NCBI RefSeq assembly: GCF_900199455.1
Contig: NZ_FZQR01000023.1
Location: forward strand, 18,284-82,283
DNA length: 64,000 nt
From: Mesorhizobium carmichaelinearum
GTDB lineage: Bacteria; Pseudomonadota; Alphaproteobacteria; Rhizobiales; Rhizobiaceae
Reading direction: 5' to 3'
The notes beneath the pieces are model-generated. The model did not search any database. It was given only the letters and a program-made list of their open reading frames with translations, and was not told the DNA's origin. Below are positions 7,294 through 17,970 of this stretch, in pieces. The number at the start of each line of letters is the position of its first letter. Position 1 is the stretch's first letter. The translations under genes were made by a program, and so were the position numbers.

Positions 7294-8298
7294 ATGAAGC
7301 TCGTCAGGCTGAGAGCGCCGGGTGGCTTGGACAGGCTCGACCTGGTCGAGGAAGATCCGCCCCAGCCAGGGCCTGGCGACGTGATGGTCAGGATCCGCGC
7401 CTGCTCGCTGAACATGCGCGACGATTTCGCGGTGCAGGGCAAGACGCCGCTGGCCGATGGCCGCGTGCCGCTGTCCGACGGCGCGGGTGAAGTGATCGCC
7501 GTCGGCAGCGGCGTCGATGCGCTCAAGCCCGGCGACAGCGTCGTCAGTGTCTTCTATCCCTGGTGGCTGGACGGCGACATGACGCCCGCCACCAGGCGCG
7601 ATGTGCCGGGCGACAGTTTTGACGGCGTGGCCAGCGAATATGTGTGCATGCCGGCACAGGCCTTCACCAAAGCTCCGGCGGGCTATACGCATGCCGAAGC
7701 GGCAACGCTGACCTGCACCGGCGTCACCGCCTGGCGAGGCCTGGTCGTGTGCGGCAAGGTGAAGCCCGGCGACACGGTGCTGGTGCTCGGCACAGGTAGC
7801 GTGTCGCTGTTTGCGCTGCAATTCGCCAAGGCCGCCGGCGCCAGGGTCATCGCCACCTCATCCGACGAGGAAAAACTAGAGCGGCTAAGCCGCCTCGGCG
7901 CCGACGCCGTCATCAACTACAAGGCGGTGCCGGATTGGGGCCGCAAGGCCAGGGAGCTGACCTGCGGACGCGGCGTCGACCACGTGATCGAGGTCGGCGG
8001 CCCCGCCACGCTGGCACAGTCGATAGCCGCCTGCCGCACAGGCGGTCACATCGCCCTGATCGGCGTGCTGACCGGCTTTGTCGCCGATGTCTCGATCCCG
8101 GCCGTGTTCTCGAACCAGATCCGCATCAGCGGCATTTCCATCGGCAGCCGGGCGGACCAGCAGGACATGATCCGCGCGATCGAGGTCAATCGCTTGAAGC
8201 CCATCATTGATCGCCGTTTCCCGCTGCGCGACATCGCCGCCGCCTTCACGCACTACGGAGCCCAGAAGCATTTCGGCAAGGTTTGCCTGGAGCTCTAG
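7294..8298 (+). CDS. Zinc-type/quinone-oxidoreductase-like MDR dehydrogenase
   Basis: The 334-residue protein has a GroES-like N-domain (CSLNMRDDFAVQGK, PLSDGAGEVIAVGSGV) and a Rossmann domain near residues 165-200 (VLVLGTGSVSLFALQFAKAAGARV). These features define the medium-chain dehydrogenase superfamily. The usual structural-zinc cysteine cluster is not seen, so a quinone-oxidoreductase-like NAD(P)H enzyme is more likely than a classical alcohol dehydrogenase. A clear GGAGACAG site precedes the ATG. It is homologous in plan and motif spacing to the enzyme at 22812-23822. Confidence 0.9.
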   Translation: MKLVRLRAPGGLDRLDLVEEDPPQPGPGDVMVRIRACSLNMRDDFAVQGKTPLADGRVPLSDGAGEVIAVGSGVDALKPGDSVVSVFYPWWLDGDMTPATRRDVPGDSFDGVASEYVCMPAQAFTKAPAGYTHAEAATLTCTGVTAWRGLVVCGKVKPGDTVLVLGTGSVSLFALQFAKAAGARVIATSSDEEKLERLSRLGADAVINYKAVPDWGRKARELTCGRGVDHVIEVGGPATLAQSIAACRTGGHIALIGVLTGFVADVSIPAVFSNQIRISGISIGSRADQQDMIRAIEVNRLKPIIDRRFPLRDIAAAFTHYGAQKHFGKVCLEL

Positions 8299-8421
8299 GA
8301 GGATCCATCAGCAACAGCTAATTGACAGGCCGACGGAAACGGCGCTCATTGGCCCCCTAAAGGTGGATCGCAGCAACAGGCGGGCGATTTCGGCCGCCGG
8401 CGTCACCTTGGGGAGGATGCC

Positions 8422-8694
8422 ATGCCGACAGTCATCGGTCATCACAACATCTCGAAAGACAGCAAGCACTGGCTGAGTTCACCCAAGCGCAAGGAGCTTT
8501 TCGGCTCGCTGGGGATCACCAACATCCGCACCTTCGTCGATCCGCAGAACCCGAAACGGGTGGCCGTGATGATGGACGTTCCTGATATGGATAAGATGGC
8601 CGCGCTGATGCAGAGCAAGGCGGCCGCCGACGCGATGGCGCATGATGGCGTGGTGCCGGAATCGCTGGTGATCCTGGTCGAGGCGAAGGCGTAG
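8422..8694 (+). CDS. Small conserved hypothetical protein, possible dimeric alpha/beta barrel
   Basis: The 90-residue soluble protein has a strong GGGGAGGATGCC leader. The alternation of strands and helices (NIRTFVDPQNPKRVAVMMDV, then a Met/Ala-rich helix MDKMAALMQSKAAADAMAHD, then ESLVILVEAK) resembles small antibiotic-monooxygenase-like or DUF ferredoxin-fold proteins. No catalytic residue is assigned. It follows the dehydrogenase by 120 bases on the same strand. Confidence 0.65.
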   Translation: MPTVIGHHNISKDSKHWLSSPKRKELFGSLGITNIRTFVDPQNPKRVAVMMDVPDMDKMAALMQSKAAADAMAHDGVVPESLVILVEAKA

Positions 8695-8713
8695 CCGCGC
8701 CAGATCAGGCACT

Positions 8714-9712
8714 TCAGGTCGCGATATCGTTCACCGGCAGCAACGGCTTGGGCAGGTCGGTCTCGCCAAGTCCGGCGCGCAATTCGATCTCGATCTCACG
8801 GCAGATCTGCGAGATCGGAACGTCGTTGGCGTTGCCCTCGAACGGGTTGGCGCTGCTCTCGCCGACCTGGTCGAGCGACATGTAGGCCCAGCCCAGCAGC
8901 GTGCTGAACGGGATCGTCAGCCAGATGCTGATCGTGCCGAGCACGCCGCCAAGCTTGCCCATTTCCGCGAACACCGGGACGACGCCGAACGGCAACAGCG
9001 TGCAGAAGATCATCACGAACATGGAGCTGACGATGGCGTATTGGCGCGGATAGGGGTTGTTCTTGATGCGGTCGCAGCGCGCCTGCTGATCGTGGAAGTC
9101 GCGGATCAGCTTCGTCAGTTCGACATAGATCTGAGGAGGAATTTTGGCGTCCTTGAACAGCGCGTTGACCTGGACCGATTGCATTTCGAGCAGCGCCAAC
9201 GCCGGCTGCGGCGATTTCAGCACCGCCTCTGCCTGCTCCGCCAGCAGTGGCCGCAATTCGTCGGCGAGCGAGCCCTTATCCTCCTGGATGCGGTAGCGCC
9301 GCCGATACTCGACATTGGCGGCCTTGCCCATGGATTCCCAGGGCATCGGCCGCCGCAGCGAAAAGCGCAGCGCCGTCATCCAGGCGATATGGCGGTAGAT
9401 GAGTTGCTTCGCCGTCGGCGCGTCGAGAAAATCCCTGCAGAAATTCGACCACACCCGGCTGCTGGCGGTGATTTGCGTAAACGCCTGCAGCGCCTCGCCG
9501 CTGCGGGTGAACACCTGCGAATTCTTGAAGCCGGCGACCAGCGACACGGTGGTGCCGAGCACCAGCACGACCGACCATGGCACCGAAAAGCCGGCGATAC
9601 CGGGAAGACGGTATGCCGCGACGGCCAGTCCGCTCACCACCACCATGTAGATGACGCTGCGCCGCGACCACAGCGCAAAATCAGTCACCTTGTAGGAACG
9701 GCCCACATACAT
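8714..9712 (-). CDS. Bestrophin family (UPF0187) anion-channel-like membrane protein
   Basis: The 332-residue protein has N-terminal hydrophobic helices (about 18-35 and 42-62), a long charged helical middle, a second hydrophobic pair near 232-280 (FVMIFCTLLPFGVVPVF, ISIWLTIPFSTLLGWAY) and the NPFEGNANDVP motif typical of bacterial bestrophin homologues. Bestrophins form pentameric anion channels in the membrane; bacterial roles are poorly known. GAGGGG lies just before the ATG. The gene stands alone, pointing left. Confidence 0.88.
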   Translation of the reverse strand: MYVGRSYKVTDFALWSRRSVIYMVVVSGLAVAAYRLPGIAGFSVPWSVVLVLGTTVSLVAGFKNSQVFTRSGEALQAFTQITASSRVWSNFCRDFLDAPTAKQLIYRHIAWMTALRFSLRRPMPWESMGKAANVEYRRRYRIQEDKGSLADELRPLLAEQAEAVLKSPQPALALLEMQSVQVNALFKDAKIPPQIYVELTKLIRDFHDQQARCDRIKNNPYPRQYAIVSSMFVMIFCTLLPFGVVPVFAEMGKLGGVLGTISIWLTIPFSTLLGWAYMSLDQVGESSANPFEGNANDVPISQICREIEIELRAGLGETDLPKPLLPVNDIAT

Positions 9713-9812
9713 CGCATCCCCTCGAAAACATGGATAACAGGCAAATCAAGCTATTTGTGCTATGACGCCTAGCATGCCGCGCGCCTGGGATGAATGCCGT
9801 TCCCGGTACAGT

Positions 9813-9836
9813 GGGCGCGGGATCTCTCCCGCGCCC
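9813..9836 (-). terminator. Perfect 10-bp stem hairpin after the sugar ABC operon
   Basis: GGGCGCGGGA and TCCCGCGCCC flank a TCTC loop, 12 bases beyond the stop of the substrate-binding protein gene. There is no clear T-run, so termination strength is uncertain. Confidence 0.6.
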
Positions 9837-9847
9837 ATGCCGCTATC

Positions 9848-11002
9848 TCAATTGCACTTCGGCTTGGCGCTGTTGCAGGCGTCGACCAGTTCGGCCGGCG
9901 GGTCCTTGTGGAAAACCGTCTTGAAGGATTCCAGCACGTTGGACTGCACCACCGGCAGCGACTGCACGCCGACCCAGGCGGGCGTGGGCTGCCCGATCAG
10001 CGCCTTCATCATGGCCAGCGCCTCGGCGACGCCCTGGTCATAGGGGCGCTGCGAACCGGTTGCCTTGAGCGGGCCGCCCTTGGCGATCTCGATCGCCGAC
10101 TGCAGGCCGAGATCGACCGTGGTGATCGGAATGTCGATGCCTTGCGCACGCATCGACGACAGCGTGTCGAGCGCCGGCTGGTCCCAGACCGCGTACAGGC
10201 CCTTCACATCGGGATTGCCGGTGAGGAAGTCGCCGGCGATCTGCGAGACCTTCGAGGGATCGGTGAAATCGACCTGCTTCATAACGATGTCGGGCCGGTT
10301 CTTCTTCATCCAGTCGCTGACACCCTTGGTACGCTCATTGGTGCTGAAATAGTCGACACCGAAATTCACCAGGCCGATCGTGCCGCCCTTGGGCATGCAG
10401 GACGCCAGGATCGTCGCCGCGATCTGGCCGTTGCCCTGGCTGTCGGCCGAGATCATCGAGGCAAAATCCTTTGGCGATGAGAGGCCGACCGGGATTGAGT
10501 CCATGAACACCAGCTTGATGCCGGCCTCGCCCACCTTCTTGTAGGTCGGCGCCGTCGCGGTGAAATCGACCGGGATGGAAATGATGCCGTCCGGGTGCTG
10601 CTGGATGGTGTTCTCGATATCGGCGATCTGCTTGTCGACCTGATATTCGGCCGAGGCCACGCCGGTGACGGTGACGCCATATTTGGCCAGCGTTTCGCTG
10701 ATGCCTGCCACCTGCAGCTGCGACCAGTCGAGGTTCACCGTCTGCATGGAAATGCCGACCTTGAACTTGCCGGCCTTGACCTTGGCGGCCTCGTCGTCGG
10801 TCAATTTCAGCTCATCGGGCGAGGCTGCCTTTTCGCCGTGCGGGCCCTGGCCGACAATGCCCTTGGGTCCGAGCGTCGCCAGGTCGACGCCGGTAACGCA
10901 GGTGTCGGGTGTTTGCGCCAAGCTCATGGATGTCGACAGCGCGAAGGCGCTGGCGGCGAGGCTCAATGTGCAGAAAAGCGAGTGAATTCCTACCGATTTC
11001 AT
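9848..11002 (-). CDS. Sugar ABC transporter substrate-binding protein
   Basis: The 384-residue protein begins with a Sec signal peptide (about 1-30, ending SMSLAQ) and then has the periplasmic-binding-protein type 1 pattern: KFKVGISMQTVNLDWSQLQ, DKQIADIENTIQQHPDGIIS, KLVFMDSIPVGL and GLYAVWDQPALDTL. It binds a sugar or polyol in the periplasm and delivers it to the permease encoded upstream. The GGAGG site precedes the ATG. It is the last gene of a leftward DeoR-ATPase-permease-binding protein set. No catabolic enzyme is linked, so the ligand cannot be inferred. Confidence 0.92.
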   Translation of the reverse strand: MKSVGIHSLFCTLSLAASAFALSTSMSLAQTPDTCVTGVDLATLGPKGIVGQGPHGEKAASPDELKLTDDEAAKVKAGKFKVGISMQTVNLDWSQLQVAGISETLAKYGVTVTGVASAEYQVDKQIADIENTIQQHPDGIISIPVDFTATAPTYKKVGEAGIKLVFMDSIPVGLSSPKDFASMISADSQGNGQIAATILASCMPKGGTIGLVNFGVDYFSTNERTKGVSDWMKKNRPDIVMKQVDFTDPSKVSQIAGDFLTGNPDVKGLYAVWDQPALDTLSSMRAQGIDIPITTVDLGLQSAIEIAKGGPLKATGSQRPYDQGVAEALAMMKALIGQPTPAWVGVQSLPVVQSNVLESFKTVFHKDPPAELVDACNSAKPKCN

Positions 11003-11080
11003 GACTTCCTCCGTTGATCGTTGACGTTTGTTTTGCCGTTTGGAGCCGGCGGTTTTCTGCTGATATCCGCGATGCGCGCC

Positions 11081-12063
11081 TTACCTCCTCGTGAACGCGA
11101 CCGCGGCGACGATGATTGCTCCCTTGATGACGAGTTGCAGCGACGAGCTGACGCCGAGCAGCACCAGTCCGTTGTTGAGCGTGCCGATGATCAGGCTGCC
11201 GAGCAGCGTGCCCAGCACGAAGCCACGGCCGCCGAACAGGCTGCAGCCGCCGAGGATCACCGAGGCGATGACATCGAGCTCCATGCCTTGCACCACGTCG
11301 GGCCGCGCCGCGTGCGAGCGCGCCGACAGGATCAGCGATGCCAGCCCGGCGAGCGTCCCGGTCAGCACGAAAGCCAGCGTCGTGACCTGCTTGATATGGA
11401 CGCCGGAATAGAGCGCCGCCGTCGGGTTGCCGCCCGCTGCATAAACGCGCCGCCCATAGACGCTGTAGTGCAGCAGCAATATGCCGGCGATGGTGACGCC
11501 CAGCGTCCACAGGATCGGCGCCGGGATGCCGAGCACCGAGCCCTCGCCGAAGATCGCGAAATAATATTCGTTGGTGATGATCACCGGCTTGGTGTTGGTG
11601 ACCATCAGCGCCAGGCCGCGCGCGCCGCTCAGCGTGCCGAGCGTCACCAGGAAGGACGGGATTTCGAGGCGCGTGGTCAAGACGCCGTTGATGAGCCCGA
11701 TCAGCGCCCCGGTGCCCAGTCCCGCCACAGCGCCGACGACCCAGTTGTTGGCGACGAACGCCATGGCCAGCGACGCGCTCATGCCGGACAGCGCCAGCGT
11801 CGAGGCGACGGACAGGTCGATCTGCCTGGAGATGATGACGAATGTCATGCCGACGGCAATGATCGAGACCAGCGTCGTCTGGCGGCCGATGTTGAGAAAA
11901 TTGTCGATCGACAGGAACCAGGGCGATGCCAGGCTGAAGACGATCAGCATGATGGCGAAGGCGACGTAGAGCATGTAGGGGCGCTCGCCTTGCAGCAGAT
12001 GCCGCAACGCCGAGCGGCCGCCCGGTTGATTGACGGCAGCTTTTGCCGGGCTTTGGGTTTCGG

Positions 12064-12067
<4 letters not shown>
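11081..12067 (-). CDS. Sugar ABC transporter permease (RbsC-like)
   Basis: The 328-residue protein is strongly hydrophobic with roughly nine to ten membrane helices. It carries the family motifs VGMTFVIISRQIDLSVAST and VIASVILGGCSLFGGRG of the BPD_transp_2 group that includes RbsC and XylH. The start at 12067 overlaps the ATPase stop by four bases (ATGA), indicating translational coupling and ruling out longer starts. Confidence 0.93.
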
Positions 12068-13635
<1,568 letters not shown>

Positions 13636-13752
13636 GACGCCCGCACTTCCTCCCTTTGACGTCCCCTACCCCAGACTGTCGCGAGTCTCTTTTGAGACTT
13701 CTCTTACTTTTTTTGTGACTTTTCCATCACGTTGGGGAAATGTCAAACGGAG

Positions 13753-14496
13753 TCAGGCCTGCGGCTGGAATGAATCAGCGCCAACCTCGCCGTGCTCGGT
13801 GATGACGGCGTCAAAGCCGTCCATAGCTGAGAAGAAGGCGCGCTTGAGCTTGCCGATCTTGCTGGAGTCGATGACCAGATAATTTTCCCGCGCCAGGCCC
13901 ATCACCTTCTGCTTCACCACCGCCTCGTGGAAATGTTCGCAAGTGGCGCCGCGCTTGGCATCGACGCCGGCGGCCGACAGGAAGGCGGCGTTGATACCGA
14001 CGCTGTTCAAGATCTCGAAATCATGCGTACCCGAGAAAGACGCCGAGGCCGGATGATAGACGCCGCCCAGCATGATGATCGTGACATTGGCCTTGCGGCT
14101 CAGGCGCTCCGCGACGTTCATGGCATAACATATTGCCGTTATTTGATAATTGTCGGGAATAAGATCGACCAGATGGATCAGCGTCGTGCCGCAATCGATG
14201 AAGATCGTCTCGTCGGGCCGAATCTTGCGCACCGCATGCACGCAGGCTTCGCGCTTTGCCGCCGCATGGCTGTCGGCCGCTGTCGCCAGCTCGTAGGGAA
14301 TATCGGCCTCGATCTCGGCCGCCGCCAATATGTGTCCGCCGAGATAGGCGATCTGCCCCTGGTTGTTGGCGATGTCGCGCCGTACCGTCATCTCGGAGAC
14401 GCCGAGAAGCGCTGCCGCTTCGCTGAGATGGATAACCCGCCGCTGCGACAGCAGATCGATCAGCCGTGCCGTCCTTTGCGCCTTGCGAGCAGTCAT
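13753..14496 (-). CDS. DeoR family transcriptional regulator
   Basis: The 247-residue protein has a DeoR HTH (about 10-45: LIDLLSQRRVIHLSEAAALL, SEMTVRRDI) and a DeoRC sugar-phosphate sensing domain with FIDCGTTLIHLV, MLGGVYHPASASFSG and DSSKIGKLKRAFF. Such regulators usually repress an adjacent sugar operon until a phosphorylated sugar binds. The position upstream of the sugar importer, same strand, suggests that it controls that transporter. The 117-base gap holds a TGAGACTTCTC-rich, T-run-containing stretch that may be the transporter promoter. Confidence 0.92.
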   Translation of the reverse strand: MTARKAQRTARLIDLLSQRRVIHLSEAAALLGVSEMTVRRDIANNQGQIAYLGGHILAAAEIEADIPYELATAADSHAAAKREACVHAVRKIRPDETIFIDCGTTLIHLVDLIPDNYQITAICYAMNVAERLSRKANVTIIMLGGVYHPASASFSGTHDFEILNSVGINAAFLSAAGVDAKRGATCEHFHEAVVKQKVMGLARENYLVIDSSKIGKLKRAFFSAMDGFDAVITEHGEVGADSFQPQA

Positions 14497-14875
14497 GCGT
14501 GGGGCCTGTCGGTCACCTGAATTGTGAGGATTTTAACAACCGCTCGCATTCAGATGCAAGCGCGGTGTGTGAGCCGGCTTGGCATGACTCTCCAAATGAC
14601 AGGCCATGCTCACCTTCGGACGGTTCGCGCACCGTCAAGCTTTGACGGATCCCCCGCATCAAACCACAGCCCTGCCTATCCAGTCGGCACAAGCAGTCGC
14701 GCTATCCCGAAGAAAAAATCTTGGAATCTCACAACTGCGTCTCAAACGGCAGCGCCCGCCGACTGCACTCAATTTACAAATCGCTGAAGATCACCACCGA
14801 ATTTCTTGCAGAACGTAATCCAGTCTCTTATGATCAAATCAATATCGGTCTAAGACTAATCCGGGGGGATAGCTC
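14497..14875. other. Lower-GC gene-free region left of the DUF2272 pair
   Basis: No convincing gene is visible. The stretch must hold the promoters of the leftward DeoR gene and of the rightward pair. AT-richness rises towards 14780-14860, just ahead of the GGGGGGA ribosome site. Confidence 0.45.
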
Positions 14876-15766
14876 GTGGCCATTCATTTTGATGTAGTGC
14901 GCGACGGAAAGCATTACTCCGCCAGACCGGATAACGCATCCGCTTTTGCAATCGGCTCAAAAGTCTCCTATCGGAACAAAAAGACAGGAGTCGAGCGATT
15001 TGGCCTTTCAAACGATGGCGGATTCTTCGGTTCGGACGAAGCACGGAAGCAACTTTACGTAGCCTCCGACTATCAGACCGTCTATCCGTTCTGGTGTGAT
15101 TTCATCGAGCCAACGGCGATTTGCGAAGGGCAGAGCTTCATCTCTCTCAATACATATGATCGAGCGAGATTTACGTTCGGGTTCGGACAATTTGCGGCTC
15201 ACGTTCCTGATGGTGATTTCATACGCTGGTTCCGAGATATGCTGCAACGTCCGGAGGTGGTGGACTATTTTCCCAATCTTGAGGTGCGCGGTGGACGCAT
15301 CGTGAAGGTTGAGGATACCAAGATCATTCCCATGGAGGACGCGGGGTCTACAGAACCTCTGCAACTTTACTTCAATCCAACACTTGATGATGTCGAAGAC
15401 GCCGAGGTTATAGCCGCGGCCAAGCTCATTCATTGGACTGGCAGCCATCCGGAAGCGCGGCTTCTGCAGGTTCAGCACATGATCAACACTGCGAGCAGGC
15501 TGGTGAAGGAAGCCGACAAAAGACTGGGACTCGACGGCAGAGGTGCCGACATCTGTTGCGTGGTGATGGATGTGAGGCACCAGGGCCGCGCAGGGTTTGA
15601 TGAATTGCAGGCAGCGCTTCTCGCCAAGAAGCCGTTTGAAGCATTGCTCGAAGTCGGCGGACATGGGGAGCCTGAGCGCGTTAAGAACTTGAAAGCAGCC
15701 CTCGTGACTCGCCGGGCCGGACTTCAGCAGAAGAAATGGTCTCGCTCGGCCGGCAACTTTGTCTGA
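14876..15766 (+). CDS. Hypothetical protein, possibly a cell-wall-active enzyme
   Basis: The 296-residue protein starts with GTG seven bases after GGGGGGA. It has no signal peptide or membrane segment. A conserved-looking block about residues 80-115 (ICEGQSFISLNTYDRARFTF then GFGQFAAHVPDG) recalls glycan hydrolases in which an early Glu and a G-F-G-Q-F segment line the active site, but no family can be named. The next gene, 10 bases on, carries a DUF2272 domain, so the pair probably acts together. Base composition is visibly lower in GC than the flanking DeoR and TetR genes, suggesting acquisition. Confidence 0.6.
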   Translation: MAIHFDVVRDGKHYSARPDNASAFAIGSKVSYRNKKTGVERFGLSNDGGFFGSDEARKQLYVASDYQTVYPFWCDFIEPTAICEGQSFISLNTYDRARFTFGFGQFAAHVPDGDFIRWFRDMLQRPEVVDYFPNLEVRGGRIVKVEDTKIIPMEDAGSTEPLQLYFNPTLDDVEDAEVIAAAKLIHWTGSHPEARLLQVQHMINTASRLVKEADKRLGLDGRGADICCVVMDVRHQGRAGFDELQAALLAKKPFEALLEVGGHGEPERVKNLKAALVTRRAGLQQKKWSRSAGNFV

Positions 15767-15776
15767 GGGGGCAAGA

Positions 15777-16406
15777 ATGACATTCGTTGATGACCTGACA
15801 GCAGTGGCGCGGCGCGAATGGACGCGCTGGGGCGGACCGGTGGAAAAGATCGACGGAACCTTAATCGGGTTCACGGACCCCCGCATGGAAGCCAAGCATC
15901 CATTTTGGACCTATGTCGGGGAGTACTGGCAGTCGATCGGCATCGATCTCGACGGCAGGGATGCTCCAGCATGGTCGGGAGCGTTCATCTGTTACTGTTT
16001 CAAGCAAGCCGGCGCCAAGAAGCGGTTTCCATATCAAGACAATCATTCGATCTATGTGTCGAAAATCGACTCCGGAAAATTCGCTGGACTATCCCTTGAG
16101 GATCCGGCCGCAACGACGCTTGCGATTGGCGACCTGTTGTGGGCAAGCCGAAGCGGCGAAAGCTGCAGGACGCCACCATCCAATTTCGCTGACGCGAAGA
16201 CGGAACTTAGGAAAATTCGCGAGAAAACCGCGGATAGCTTCTGCAGCCATTGCGATATTGTCGTTGCAATACGACCAGGTGAGGCTGATGTCATTGGCGG
16301 CAACGTCAAACAGGCCGTCACCCGAACAACCTACAAACTCGATTCGAATGGTAGGATCAGGGACGGCAGGCGAACCTTCGTGGGTGTGATCAAAGTTTCG
16401 CTTTGA
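15777..16406 (+). CDS. DUF2272 domain protein, predicted cell-wall amidase-like
   Basis: The 209-residue protein has the DUF2272 core APAWSGAFICYCFKQAG followed by NHSIYV and later SHCDIVVAI. The Ser/Cys-rich WSGAFICYCF block and the later His fit a CHAP/NlpC-P60-like papain fold, though catalysis is unproven. The ATG at 15777 follows GAGGGGG. No signal peptide is visible, so export, if any, would need a dedicated route or lysis. It is coupled to the upstream gene with a 10-base gap. Confidence 0.7.
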   Translation: MTFVDDLTAVARREWTRWGGPVEKIDGTLIGFTDPRMEAKHPFWTYVGEYWQSIGIDLDGRDAPAWSGAFICYCFKQAGAKKRFPYQDNHSIYVSKIDSGKFAGLSLEDPAATTLAIGDLLWASRSGESCRTPPSNFADAKTELRKIREKTADSFCSHCDIVVAIRPGEADVIGGNVKQAVTRTTYKLDSNGRIRDGRRTFVGVIKVSL

Positions 16407-16508
16407 ACCCGTGAAGAGCGACCCGATCGATACTGACGACGATCGTCATTGGAACGCTCTCGGAGGCTTTAGCCATAAAGAGGCCGGCGACAGCCTGTCA
16501 TCCACCGG

Positions 16509-17123
16509 CTATTTCCCCGCCCCGAACCGCAACCCATCCATCAACAGCTTGACCAGCCGCCGCGAGCGGTCGCGCCATTCCGGGGTGTCGGGCGCTGAAT
16601 AGATGCCCGACAGCGCGTGCAGCACGTCGGAGGCGTCGACATCACCGCGGATGGTGCCGTCGGCTACCGCCGCCTCGACCAATTGCCGCAAGGCCTGCGA
16701 CACCCTGCCCGACGTGTCGGAAAACAGCGTTGAATTGGTGGTGAGGAGGATGCGCAGGCTGGTCGCCAGGCCGCGTTTGGTGGCGATATAGTCGACGAAG
16801 CGCCGCATCCACTCTTCCAAGGCGACATCGGACGGATGCTTTGCCGCAAGCTCGCCGGCAGCAGAACACAGCGCCTCGACCTCGCGACGGTAGACCACCT
16901 CGACCAGATGCTCGCGCGTCGGGAAATGCCGGTAGAGCGTGCCGATGCCGACACCGGCGCGCCGCGCGATCTCCTCCAGCGAGGCATCGATGCCGCGCTC
17001 GGCAAACACCGTCGCTGCCACCTCGACCAGCCGGTCGCGGTTGCGCTGGGCATCCGCGCGCAGCGGTTTTTCCTCTGCGGCCTTCTGTTCAGCAATGACG
17101 GCTTCGGCCAATTTTTTCTCCAC
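16509..17123 (-). CDS. TetR family transcriptional regulator
   Basis: The 204-residue product from a GTG at 17123 has a charged N-terminal helix and a TetR HTH at about 30-75 (VAATVFAERGIDASLEEIAR, GVGIGTLYRHFPTREHLVE), followed by the helical ligand domain. The frame extends further upstream to 17237, but that would place the operator palindrome inside the coding region and give an atypically long N-terminus, so the GTG is preferred; no strong ribosome site decides it. It faces away from the molybdenum hydroxylase operon and probably represses itself and possibly that operon. Confidence 0.85.
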   Translation of the reverse strand: MEKKLAEAVIAEQKAAEEKPLRADAQRNRDRLVEVAATVFAERGIDASLEEIARRAGVGIGTLYRHFPTREHLVEVVYRREVEALCSAAGELAAKHPSDVALEEWMRRFVDYIATKRGLATSLRILLTTNSTLFSDTSGRVSQALRQLVEAAVADGTIRGDVDASDVLHALSGIYSAPDTPEWRDRSRRLVKLLMDGLRFGAGK

Positions 17124-17171
17124 GGACGAAATATGGGGACTTGAACCCGGCCGGGCCAGCCCCCACGTAAT

Positions 17172-17191
17172 AAACGGAGGCGCCTCCGTTT
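17172..17191. promoter_or_regulatory. Perfect 20-bp palindrome, candidate TetR operator
   Basis: AAACGGAGGC followed by its exact inverse GCCTCCGTTT lies about 50 bases upstream of the TetR GTG, between the regulator and the molybdenum hydroxylase operon. Its length and position are typical of a TetR-family operator. Confidence 0.75.
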
Positions 17192-17289
17192 TAAGTGGAG
17201 TGCTTTCATCATATAGGCAGGGAACCCCGTATGTCACGCAATTCGAACCTGCAAGGTCACTGGAGGCTGGCGAAGGCCTCGAAGAGCGT

Positions 17290-17442
17290 TATCTCCCCCC
17301 TTGAGGGGGAGATGGCCGGCAGGCCAGAGGGGGTCGCCGCGCGTAGAGCGCTAACCTCCATCCGCCGCAGGAGGTCGCGCCCGGTCGAACCGACCCCCTC
17401 TGTCGCCTTCGGCGACATCTCCCCCTCGAGGGGGGAGATTGG
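17290..17442. repeat. REPIN-like inverted pair of GGGGGAGAT palindromes
   Basis: Two units of the same family as those around the DUF559 gene face each other about 55 bases apart: ATCTCCCCCC..GGGGGAGAT-GGCCGGCAGGCC-AGAGGGGG on the left, and its inverse with GTCGCC-TTC-GGCGAC on the right. No gene lies between them. The pair sits between the TetR operator and the molybdenum hydroxylase operon. Confidence 0.85.
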
Positions 17443-17496
17443 CCTTCGCCTCGCCATTCCTTCCCCTCAGCGTCAAGCAACTGGAGCCAGACGCCC

Positions 17497-17970
17497 ATGA
17501 CAAAAATCCCCGTCCATCTCGATATCAACGGCCAGCATCACGAATTGCAGCTGGAGCCGCGCGTCACGCTGCTCGATGCCTTGCGCGAGCGGCTCGGCCT
17601 GACCGGCACCAAGAAGGGCTGCGACCATGGCCAGTGCGGTGCCTGCACCGTGCATGTCGACGGCGAGCGCGTGCTGGCTTGCCTGACGCTGGCGGCGCAA
17701 GCCGAAGGCCGCACCATCACCACCATTGAGGGACTTGCACGGGAGGGCGAACTGCATCCCGTGCAGGCTGCCTTCCTCGAACAGGACGCCTTCCAGTGCG
17801 GCTATTGCACGCCGGGCCAGATCATGTCGGCGGTGGCCTGCATCCGTGAGGGCCATGCCGGCTCCGACGAAGAAATCCGCGAATACATGGCCGGCAATCT
17901 CTGCCGCTGCGGCGCCTATCCGCACATTGTCGCCGCTGTCCGCCAGGCAGCCCTGGAGGTCGCATCATGA
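17497..17970 (+). CDS. Molybdenum hydroxylase small subunit, two [2Fe-2S] clusters (PaoA-like)
   Basis: The 157-residue protein has a plant-ferredoxin cluster (GCDHGQCGACTVHVDGERVLAC, read as C-x4-C-x2-C-x(n)-C, about 46-67) and a C-terminal helical cluster (QCGYCTPGQ, then NLCRCGAY). It passes electrons from the molybdenum subunit to FAD. Unlike E. coli PaoA, no Tat signal is visible, so the complex is predicted to be cytoplasmic. It is the first gene of a three-gene operon; its stop overlaps the next start by four bases. Confidence 0.93.
   Translation: MTKIPVHLDINGQHHELQLEPRVTLLDALRERLGLTGTKKGCDHGQCGACTVHVDGERVLACLTLAAQAEGRTITTIEGLAREGELHPVQAAFLEQDAFQCGYCTPGQIMSAVACIREGHAGSDEEIREYMAGNLCRCGAYPHIVAAVRQAALEVAS

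Noticed and set aside
14500..16508. Displaced 3' end flanking the DUF2272 pair, as seen for the other two islets
   Set aside because: No copy of the TetR 3' end or of other neighbouring gene ends could be found around this pair by eye.
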